From Cytobacillus kochii (lineage in GTDB: Bacteria; Bacillota; Bacilli; Bacillales; Cytobacillaceae), in assembly GCF_020171845.1 (NCBI RefSeq), contig NZ_JAIVAM010000008.1, forward strand, positions 62,001-126,000: 64,000 bases of DNA. Reading direction: 5' to 3'. Made by a program: the position numbers and the translations under genes. Of this stretch, positions 57,859 to 64,000 are shown one piece after another. A model generated the notes under the pieces. The model made no database searches, was not told the DNA's origin, and saw only the letters and a list, made by a program, of their open reading frames with translations. Every line of letters starts with the position of its first letter. Position 1 is the first letter of the stretch.

Positions 57859-60501
57859 TTATTCCTCAGGGTTTTCATCTGGTGGTGATGGTGGTTGTTC
57901 TTCTTCAGGTGATTGATTTTCTTCTTCACTATTATCTTCATTACCATTCTCATTCTCATTACCATTACCATTGTTGTTATCGTTGCCCTCACCATTGTTA
58001 TTTCCATTTCCATCGCCATTTTCGCTGTTATTTCCGTCACCATTGCCATTCTCGTTCTCATTGCCACCTTCTTCGTCTCCAGGTGGTTGTTGTCCATCAC
58101 CTGGTGTTTCTTCGTCAGGTGGTTCGACTTCTTCTGGCTCTTCTTCAGTGGCCGGTATGTCAACAGATGTTTGGGCAGCATCACTTTCCTTATCATCTTG
58201 AACCGCTTTGACGGTGAATGTATATGTGCTATCAGGTTCAGGATTTTCAATTGTAAGTGATGTTTCAGATGTTGTCGTGAGCTCTTGGGCACCGCCATCA
58301 TTAATAGCGCCGGTCACTACAAACTGAGTATTATCTTTGTCTTTATGTTTCCATACGAGTTCAATCGTATTGGCTTCTTTATTATATTTGGCATTGAAAC
58401 CATTCGGTGCTTCAAGTTTATCGAACTTTTCAGAGACGGTTTTTGGTGCATTTCCTTTGACAGCGTACTCTGTAATAATTTGATCACTTGGTGTATATTC
58501 GCTTGCTAGTTTTGCAGGGTTGCTACCTTTTTCAATCGCCACTTTTTCAACAGAGTTAGGCATTTTGAAATCAGCTGTTTCTTTCCCTTCTGAAGCATAT
58601 TGCATAATGTTTTTAAAGAGCATTTGGGCAATCTTCTGATCGTAACCGTTTGATGGTAGGTAAGTCTTCCTACTTTCATATCCGGTCCAAATTGCTGCCG
58701 TATAATTCGTTGTATAACCAGCAAACCAGGCATCTGGTGTTGCACCGTTAGGGATATCATACTTTTGTTTTTCTTCTGCTGTATAATTTGTTGTCCCTGT
58801 TTTTCCAGCTACAGGTAATCCCGGGATATTTGCTGTTGTACCGGTACCGCTTGAGATAGCTGTCTTCAGCATATCTGTAATCATAAAGGCAGTGTAATCA
58901 TTCATCACCGCTTCACTTTCAGGTGTGGTGTCAATTTTCGTACCATCACGCATTTCAATGGCTTTGACAGTATGAGGATCTGTATAGAAACCTTCATTGG
59001 CGAATGCGCTATAAGCACCTGCCATTTCCATTGGAGAAACGGCCTTTGTACCAAGTACAGATGACTCATAATATTCATCTTTAAAGTTAAAGCCTAGTCG
59101 ATTAGCAAATTCCATTGATTGCTCAGTGCCCACTTCTTGAATAGCTTTAACAGCAGGTATATTCCGTGACTCTGCCAATGCTTGGCGCATCGTCATCGTC
59201 CCTTTAAACGAGTTATCCCAGTTATTTACTTCGGTTCCTTCACTGTATTTATATGGCTCATCAACAAGTGTATGATAAGTGCCCCATTGATTAAATTCAA
59301 TGGCAGGTGCATATCCGGCGATCGGTTTAAATGTTGAACCTGCTTGACGTTTTTGGTCTGTGGCAAAGTTGAAGCCACGTTTTACTTCTTGATTCCGTCC
59401 GCCACCAATCGCCCGAACTTCACCAGTACTTGAATCTAATAAAGTAATCCCTGCTTGGAATTCTTCATCAGGATATTGTATGACATCTTCGCTATTTAAG
59501 ATATTTGAAACATATTTTTGGATATCTTTGTCTGCTGTTGTATGAATTGTTAAACCATCGGAAAAGATATCGAGGTCAGGATATTTTTCAGTTACTTCAT
59601 CAATGACAACATCGACAAATGAATCATAAGGTGTATCATCTTCTATTTCTCTTTCACCTTCAGCAACTAACCCTTCAGTGACAGGAATGGATTGTGCTTC
59701 AGTCTTTTGCTCTTCGGAAATGAATCCATGTTGGTTCATTAAAGATAAAACAATGTTACGTCGTTTTTCGGCATTTTCTGGATGAGTAAACGGGTTATAG
59801 TTGTTTGGACTTTGCGGCATCCCTGCAAGTAATGCGGCTTCATGTAACTCCAGTTCATCCAAATCTTTACCAAAATATAAACGTGATGCTGTTAACACAC
59901 CGTGACTATTTTCTGACATGTAAATTTTATTCACATACATTTCAAAGATTTCTTGCTTCGTATATTTTCGTTCCAATTGGAATGAAAGCCAAGCCTCTTG
60001 TGCTTTACGGCTAATTGTTTTTTCATTATTTAAGAATGAGTTCTTTACGACCTGTTGAGTAATCGTACTAGCGCCCTCAGAACCAAAACCTTTTGTTACG
60101 TTGGCGATAACTGCTCCACCTAATCGAATTAAATCCATGCCATTATGTTCATAAAAGCGAACATCTTCTGTTGCCAGAAAAGCATTTTCAACAAGGTCAG
60201 GTATATCTTCATATTCAACATAATCTAAATTTCCAGCACCGACTTCCGTAATTTTTTCACCATTTATATCGAGAAGTACCGACGGAATAGGGTCCTTTAA
60301 TAGTGCTGGATCTAGCTCGGGAGCATCCTTAACCATAAAGGCAAATGTAGCTGCGCCTGCAATCATCCCAACAATACCGAGTGCAATTAATGTGAGAAAA
60401 ATCTTCTTGAATAACGTTTTTCCTGATTTTTTCTTCTTCGGTTTAGGTGATTGCTGTTGTTGTTTTCGGCGCTCCTCCCTAGATTTATACTGTTCTGACA
60501 T
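57859..60501 (-). CDS. ponA: Penicillin-binding protein 1 (class A, PonA)
   Basis: Bifunctional peptidoglycan polymerase. The 880-residue protein has a basic cytoplasmic tail, one transmembrane helix (about 33-57), a GT51 transglycosylase domain (EDVRFYEHNG, catalytic Glu about 112; STITQQ about 145-150), a transpeptidase domain with STFK (Ser about 389), SRN (about 445-447) and KTG (about 567-569), a fibronectin type III domain (about 690-785) and an Asn/Glu/Gly/Asp-rich low-complexity tail to the end. ATG at 60501 has GGAAGG upstream on the reverse strand. It is followed by no gene on this strand and preceded by recU, 27 bases away, as in B. subtilis. Confidence 0.97.
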   Translation of the reverse strand: MSEQYKSREERRKQQQQSPKPKKKKSGKTLFKKIFLTLIALGIVGMIAGAATFAFMVKDAPELDPALLKDPIPSVLLDINGEKITEVGAGNLDYVEYEDIPDLVENAFLATEDVRFYEHNGMDLIRLGGAVIANVTKGFGSEGASTITQQVVKNSFLNNEKTISRKAQEAWLSFQLERKYTKQEIFEMYVNKIYMSENSHGVLTASRLYFGKDLDELELHEAALLAGMPQSPNNYNPFTHPENAEKRRNIVLSLMNQHGFISEEQKTEAQSIPVTEGLVAEGEREIEDDTPYDSFVDVVIDEVTEKYPDLDIFSDGLTIHTTADKDIQKYVSNILNSEDVIQYPDEEFQAGITLLDSSTGEVRAIGGGRNQEVKRGFNFATDQKRQAGSTFKPIAGYAPAIEFNQWGTYHTLVDEPYKYSEGTEVNNWDNSFKGTMTMRQALAESRNIPAVKAIQEVGTEQSMEFANRLGFNFKDEYYESSVLGTKAVSPMEMAGAYSAFANEGFYTDPHTVKAIEMRDGTKIDTTPESEAVMNDYTAFMITDMLKTAISSGTGTTANIPGLPVAGKTGTTNYTAEEKQKYDIPNGATPDAWFAGYTTNYTAAIWTGYESRKTYLPSNGYDQKIAQMLFKNIMQYASEGKETADFKMPNSVEKVAIEKGSNPAKLASEYTPSDQIITEYAVKGNAPKTVSEKFDKLEAPNGFNAKYNKEANTIELVWKHKDKDNTQFVVTGAINDGGAQELTTTSETSLTIENPEPDSTYTFTVKAVQDDKESDAAQTSVDIPATEEEPEEVEPPDEETPGDGQQPPGDEEGGNENENGNGDGNNSENGDGNGNNNGEGNDNNNGNGNENENGNEDNSEEENQSPEEEQPPSPPDENPEE
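57862..58140 (-). repeat. Low-complexity coding repeat in ponA
   Basis: The 3' end of ponA encodes about 90 residues almost entirely of Asn, Glu, Gly, Asp, Ser and Pro, written in degenerate 6-base units such as GGTAAT and GAGAAT on the coding strand. B. subtilis PBP1 also ends in an Asn-rich tail. The DNA is prone to slippage, so tail length may vary between strains. Confidence 0.8.
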
Positions 60502-60528
60502 ATAAGTCCTTCCTTTCTATCTCAAACC

Positions 60529-61149
60529 TTATGTTGAGCTATCAAGCTGATAAATGTTATCTAATATCTTAATATAATCAATTCTCGGTTGAAAGCCAAG
60601 TATTATGCGATGCCCTTTTTCTATCACTTCATCCTTTGTCATCGATTTCCTTCCGCCATTTTCCATGCGTTCCCAAAAAACAAGTAATTCCTTAGCTTCT
60701 AGTAAAAATAACTCGCCAGTTGTCGAAAAGCGTAAAATGACAAAGCAAATGCCCCTTTGTTTAATGATGTTCCTCATATGTTCAATTTGATGCAAATGGA
60801 AGTTATTAAAAGGAAATGAAGTGGTGTTTTTAGTTTCCTTTGCTTCGAAATCAATATACTTACCCTTGTAAATGCCGTTATAGTCAGTTGTCGATGCCTG
60901 TTTAAAGTATGCTTCTTTAATGACGGCAGCACTTCTTGCAGGATAATCCACTTGAACAATCTGTACTGGTGTTGGTTTCTTGTGTATGACCGCGATCCCT
61001 CTATCTAAGTAATATTGGTTGCTGTCGTTTATATCGTCCTCCAATGTCATACCTCTTTTACCATATGACGGATTCTTGCGTTTTCTTTTTTCTAATGTGC
61101 TTTTTTCTGCAGGTACGTATTTCCTCCCGTTCGGGTAATGAAATGCCAT
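60529..61149 (-). CDS. recU: Holliday junction resolvase RecU
   Basis: Structure-specific nuclease that cleaves Holliday junctions and modulates RecA. The 206-residue protein starts [11 protein letters not shown] and contains the conserved [15 protein letters not shown], the nuclease residues in [15 protein letters not shown] (Asp, Glu, Lys; about 97-111), and [12 protein letters not shown] at 61149 with GAGGTG six bases upstream gives exactly the B. subtilis length; GTG at 61158 is in frame but overlaps the ribosome site. Co-transcribed with ponA. Confidence 0.96.
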   Translation of the reverse strand: MAFHYPNGRKYVPAEKSTLEKRKRKNPSYGKRGMTLEDDINDSNQYYLDRGIAVIHKKPTPVQIVQVDYPARSAAVIKEAYFKQASTTDYNGIYKGKYIDFEAKETKNTTSFPFNNFHLHQIEHMRNIIKQRGICFVILRFSTTGELFLLEAKELLVFWERMENGGRKSMTKDEVIEKGHRIILGFQPRIDYIKILDNIYQLDSST

Positions 61150-61468
61150 AGACTTCACCTCACAAACTATACCTTATCATACCAGAAGCAAGATGTAATC
61201 GGGTGGTCAAAAAGCACTAATCCAACAAGGTGTACTTGTTTTGTAATATTTGACGTAATAGAAGGCAAAAATGTTTCATTTTCTTTTCAGTGTTGCCGTT
61301 TAGTCATATTTTCAAACGTTTATTCATATGCTGTCGAAAGAAGGTCATTATATAAAAAATCCTTCTTTCTTTGCCGAATCAGTTCTAGTTTTGTCAATCG
61401 CAAAGGAGAAAAAAATAGGAAAGCGAATGTACATTATATCAAAGACGCGACCTTAAAGGAGGCATGAC
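61150..61468. promoter_or_regulatory. Divergent intergenic region recU / yppD-like gene
   Basis: On the minus strand, TGGTATGAT (extended -10, at 61176-61184) about 30 bases before recU is the best promoter candidate for recU-ponA. On the plus strand, GAAAGAAGG (61336-61344) pairs perfectly with CCTTCTTTC (61361-61369) before TTTG, a hairpin in the presumed leader of the forward gene. No gene is visible. Confidence 0.5.
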
Positions 61469-61729
61469 TTGTCAATGAAACCCAATATGACAGAAAAACA
61501 AGAATTATTACTCATGCTAGAGGATATCTATAATCAATTGGAGGCTTTAGAGACAGCTGTGCAAAAGAATCTACAACAATTAAAGTTCAATCAACAAGAA
61601 GAACAAATAGAAAAAGTAGAAGCGTGTCATAAAAAGTTAGAGGAATTAGAAAGATTTCCGATGGACGAGCTTCATCAACAAGATACGACGGATTCACATT
61701 TTGTGAAATACAAACTTGGTTATCGCTAA
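61469..61729 (+). CDS. Small helical protein at the yppD position
   Basis: An 86-residue, highly charged protein predicted to be a coiled coil in its first two thirds (LLLMLEDIYNQLEALETAVQ, then KVEACHKKLEELERFP). TTG at 61469 has AAAGGAGG at 61455-61462 at 6-base spacing; ATG at 61475 is in frame but 12 bases away. It lies between recU and yppE where B. subtilis has yppC and yppD; the larger yppC is absent. I cannot confirm homology to YppD by eye. Function unknown. Confidence 0.7.
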   Translation: MSMKPNMTEKQELLLMLEDIYNQLEALETAVQKNLQQLKFNQQEEQIEKVEACHKKLEELERFPMDELHQQDTTDSHFVKYKLGYR

Positions 61730-61806
61730 TCATTTACGAGTAGTATAGTCGTAAGCTACAATAAGGTTAGCTCATCTATGATTTTACAGAATGACTGGAG
61801 ATGAAC

Positions 61807-62172
61807 ATGATGAACAAGCTAGCCAAACACTCAAAAGAGATGTTAATGCATTTGGAATGGATAGAGAAGCGCTATATAGATGGTAGAAAAGAAAATAAGA
61901 AAGCGGATTTTTTCGGCGAAGTTAAGCCTTATGCAGACAAGGTGAAACAAGAGTTGGATGTATGGCAGGAAGAAGCACTTCATTTTTTACAGTCCAAAGC
62001 AACGAAGAAGCTGTGGCCGATGCAAATTAATTCCGCCTATGACCAAATTGAAACATGCTCCATTCAAGCCTTTTATCCTGAAACAAGTAAATCGAGATTT
62101 ACAAATCAATTGCAGTCTGCAAAATATGTTGTTGAGACGTTGTTAAGAATCGTAGAAGAAAGTGAAGTGTGA
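61807..62172 (+). CDS. yppE: YppE family protein (DUF1798)
   Basis: A roughly 121-residue all-helical soluble protein (MMNKLAKHSKEMLMHLEWIEKRY in parts) of the Bacillus YppE family, of unknown function. The ribosome site GGAG at 61797-61800 suits ATG at 61807 or 61810; the ATG at 61801 is too close. It follows the previous gene by about 75 bases and is followed by the strong bidirectional terminator. Confidence 0.82.
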   Translation: MMNKLAKHSKEMLMHLEWIEKRYIDGRKENKKADFFGEVKPYADKVKQELDVWQEEALHFLQSKATKKLWPMQINSAYDQIETCSIQAFYPETSKSRFTNQLQSAKYVVETLLRIVEESEV

Positions 62173-62287
62173 ACAAGACTAAGACTGAGGATTTAAAGGT
62201 CCTAACTTTGGACGAATGAAATAATCGAGCGACTTTTTCTTACAAAGAATGAGTGGAAAAGGGAGAGCAGGCTTCAGTATAAATAAT

Positions 62288-62331
62288 AGAAGGAAAAAGG
62301 AGTCACTAAAAAGTGACTCCTTTTTCCTTCT
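62288..62331. terminator. Bidirectional terminator with 20-bp perfect stem
   Basis: Bases 62288-62307 pair perfectly with 62312-62331 around an AAAA loop. Each arm contains a five-base A or T run plus purine/pyrimidine flanks, so it can stop transcription from yppE (forward) and yppF (reverse). Confidence 0.92.
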
Positions 62332-62350
62332 GAGTTATGAATGTTTTTTC

Positions 62351-62563
62351 CTATTTCATAGTAATTAGGGATCCGTCTTTAAAAAAACTTTCAGGAATGA
62401 CAGCACCTAATGATTCTAATTCACGAACAAGATTTCGATAATCCAAAATGGAAATTTCATTGTGGATATAAGCTCGTTTAGAGAAATCTAGTAGTTGGTT
62501 CGCGTGATCTGGCTTAACTTCCTTCACTTGTTGAAACTTCTGCTTTAGCTCGTGAATATTCAT
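62351..62563 (-). CDS. yppF: YppF family small protein
   Basis: A 70-residue soluble protein beginning MNIHELKQKFQQVKEVKPDHANQ, with FSKRAYIHNEISILDYRNLVRELE in the middle (in parts). ATG at 62563 is preceded on the reverse strand by GGGGGAGGAAG. The pattern and position next to yppE and yppG match Bacillus YppF, function unknown. It is divergent from yppG. Confidence 0.85.
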   Translation of the reverse strand: MNIHELKQKFQQVKEVKPDHANQLLDFSKRAYIHNEISILDYRNLVRELESLGAVIPESFFKDGSLITMK

Positions 62564-62801
62564 TTGAATCTTCCTCCCCCAAATAATGAAATAATCTTAA
62601 AAGGATATTCATCCAATCATGCGATGAAATATGAAGTTTTAAAGAAATGTAGGAAAAAACAAATCTTTAAATTTATAGTAACACGAAATAAATAGATTGT
62701 TTATTTTTCAAAAATTTAAACTTCCGACAAAGTTCAACAATTAATGACAGAATGAAAAGTAAGGATATCTTGTTTAAAATGCAAATTTTATTGAGGATAA
62801 T

Positions 62802-62830
62802 CACCTAATGCGCCTATTCATCATACAGTA
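62802..62830 (+). promoter_or_regulatory. Probable sigma-K promoter of yppG
   Basis: CACC (-35, mACm pattern) and CATACAGTA (-10, CATAnnnTA pattern) are separated by 16 bases, 32 bases before the yppG start. The -10 also fits sigma-E (CATACA-T). Late mother-cell expression would suit a coat-type protein. Confidence 0.5.
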
Positions 62831-62861
62831 TAATGATGATGAATAAGGAGGATGTTTGCCC

Positions 62862-63437
62862 ATGTTTGGCCGTAAAAGAAATGAGAAAAGTAAACGAAAT
62901 ATGCCTGTTGCATGGAGCTTTAATCCATATTATGCACCTTACCAATCTAATATGTCCTACCCTACTGAAATAAGACAACTGCCGGTAATGCAGTCCGTTC
63001 CACACCCAATAATGAATGGACAACAACAGCCATTATGGAACCAATCTCAAATAAATTATGCTTACACGAATAACTATCCCTATCAGACAATTCCATATGG
63101 GAATATGTATCCACCTCAACATGATGTAAATAATCACCAACCAGACTACCCTTTACAGGATAGTCCGAATTATTTTCACAATCCACTCGAGCCCAATGAA
63201 CAGCCGGTAAATAAATCTTATAATATGCAAAGCCAATATAACACCATGAACCCGTATCCAAAACAATCTTTTGTTGCGAAACAACCTAATAATGTTCAAT
63301 CGATTATGAATAGCTTTAAGTCACAAGATGGTTCACTTGATTTTAATAAGATGATGGATACAGCGGGACAAATGATGAATGCTGTAAACCAAGTGTCGTC
63401 AATGGTAAAAGGGGTCGGTGGTTTCTTTAAGGTGTAG
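62862..63437 (+). CDS. yppG: YppG family coat-like protein
   Basis: A 191-residue protein with a basic start (MFGRKRNEKSKRN), a long low-complexity middle rich in Pro, Tyr, Gln, Asn and Met (about 20-130), and a conserved C-terminal domain (MNSFKSQDGSLDFNKMMDTAGQ, in parts, to GVGGFFKV). Composition resembles spore coat proteins, and YppG is associated with the spore coat in B. subtilis. ATG at 62862 has AAGGAGG at 62845-62851; an in-frame TTG at 62856 is possible. The integrated element begins directly after its stop codon. Confidence 0.85.
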   Translation: MFGRKRNEKSKRNMPVAWSFNPYYAPYQSNMSYPTEIRQLPVMQSVPHPIMNGQQQPLWNQSQINYAYTNNYPYQTIPYGNMYPPQHDVNNHQPDYPLQDSPNYFHNPLEPNEQPVNKSYNMQSQYNTMNPYPKQSFVAKQPNNVQSIMNSFKSQDGSLDFNKMMDTAGQMMNAVNQVSSMVKGVGGFFKV

Positions 63438-63458
63438 GGTTTAAGCGCTCCTCAATAC

Positions 63459-64000
63459 TTAGTTGCTCACAATTTGACCACTTTTCATAGCTTTCGAGAA
63501 TTGGTCTATTAGATTTTGTTGCATTTCTGGTAGAACATGAGAATAAGTATCTAGTGTAATCTTAACGCTAGAATGTCCTAACCTATCGGCCACTAGTTTT
63601 GGGTTTACGCCCATTTGTAATAAAATAGTGGCATGGGTATGTCTAAGGTCGTGAAACCTCATCTGAGGGAGCTTGGACTGTCTAATGAACCGAGAAAATA
63701 ATTGGTTTACTGCAGTAGGGTTTATGAACTCGCCCGTTTCTTGTGCAAAAACCATATTATGTTCTCTGTAGACAGTCCCAAACTTCATCTTTTCAATGTT
63801 TTGTTTTACTTTTTGCTTTTTTAAAAATCTTATAAGATCTTCATCCATATATATTGTTCTAACAGATGAAGGTGATTTGGGAGATTGCGAGAGAAATTCT
63901 CCTGTTATTTTATATAGTGTTCTATTGACTTTTAATTTTCTAGATTCAAAATCAACATCAACATCTTCCCAAGTTAACCCGAGAATTTCTCCCTTTCTCA
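63459..64000 (-). CDS. Tyrosine-type site-specific recombinase (integrase), partial
   Basis: The reverse-strand reading frame is open from the stop at 63459-63461 to the window edge, so the 5' end is missing (about 180 residues seen). Catalytic residues: Arg in the edge segment RKGEILGLTWEDVD, then HDLRHTHATILLQMGVNP (HxxR), LGHSSVKITLDTYSHV with the second His and the nucleophile Tyr. The part SPSSVRTIYMDEDLI and the tail match phage and ICE integrases of Gram-positive bacteria. It lies only 21 bases from yppG, oriented towards it, as expected for an integrase gene at the end of an integrated element with the attachment site beside or within the end of yppG. Confidence 0.93.
   Translation of the reverse strand, partial: RKGEILGLTWEDVDVDFESRKLKVNRTLYKITGEFLSQSPKSPSSVRTIYMDEDLIRFLKKQKVKQNIEKMKFGTVYREHNMVFAQETGEFINPTAVNQLFSRFIRQSKLPQMRFHDLRHTHATILLQMGVNPKLVADRLGHSSVKITLDTYSHVLPEMQQNLIDQFSKAMKSGQIVSN

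Noticed and set aside
57882-58260. Forward-strand open frames opposite the end of ponA
   Set aside because: They arise from the repetitive low-complexity codons of the PBP1 tail read in antisense.
32582-62750. A shared 14-mer, TGTTGAACTTTGTC near 32583 and its reverse complement near 62735
   Set aside because: Several 14-base matches are expected by chance in 64 kb, and the contexts (qcrA leader, yppF/yppG gap) share nothing else.

Overview
The window is a stretch of chromosome from an endospore-forming member of the Bacillaceae: AT-rich, with strong AGGAGG-type ribosome binding sites, frequent TTG/GTG starts and many short intrinsic terminators. The gene order follows the Bacillus subtilis sleB-to-yppG segment almost gene for gene, which supports many of the names. 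The spore genes (sleB, ypeB, spoIVA, ypjB, yppG), bacillithiol genes (bshA, bshB1) and the menaquinone-7 type heptaprenyl synthase fit this. The genus cannot be fixed from the sequence alone.

Layout: 0.2-3.5 kb, germination (sleB-ypeB), a PilZ c-di-GMP receptor (motI/ypfA) and ypfB. 3.8-7.4 kb, cmk, a PlsC-type acyltransferase, a four-S1-domain protein and type 2 IPP isomerase. 7.6-15.4 kb, the small reverse gene ypzI, the yphA-yphB/YIEGIA pair with its small partner, der, gpsA, yphE, yphF and spoIVA. 15.8-21 kb, hbs, folE-mtrB, hepS-menG-hepT and ndk. 21.4-28.7 kb, cheR and the aromatic supraoperon aroC-aroB-aroH-hisC-tyrA-aroA, without the trp genes that sit between aroH and hisC in B. subtilis. 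28.8-35.3 kb, an unrecognised 299-residue protein, ypiA, reoY/ypiB, ypiF, the menaquinol:cytochrome c reductase operon qcrABC and ypjA. 35.4-36.5 kb, a small accessory patch with a reverse-strand membrane protein and a decayed IS1595-family transposase. 36.6-47.6 kb, ypjB, a YugP-type zinc peptidase, a reverse YitT-family gene, then the long operon ypjD-dapB-mgsA-bshB1-bshA-cca-birA and panB-panC-panD. 47.9-57.7 kb, a von Willebrand A lipoprotein, dinG, ypmA, tseB/ypmB, aspB, asnS, dnaD, nth and ypoC. 57.9-63.4 kb, ponA and recU on the reverse strand, then yppD-like, yppE, yppF (reverse) and yppG. From 63.46 kb to the end, a reverse-strand tyrosine recombinase runs out of the window and marks the edge of a probable integrated element.

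Most of the window is conserved core: envelope and spore assembly, aromatic, lysine and pantothenate biosynthesis, isoprenoid/menaquinone supply to the qcr respiratory complex, DNA replication and repair (dnaD, dinG, nth, recU), and protein and tRNA maturation (asnS, cca). I found no CRISPR array, rRNA, tRNA or obvious defence system. The most interesting non-coding signal is a two-hairpin leader in front of panB, each hairpin with a bulged A, followed by an intrinsic terminator; it closely resembles the pan RNA motif. Other signals worth checking are the structured leaders before the S1-like gene, the YugP-type gene and cheR, paired 11-bp boxes around the hbs promoter, and the element boundary next to yppG.
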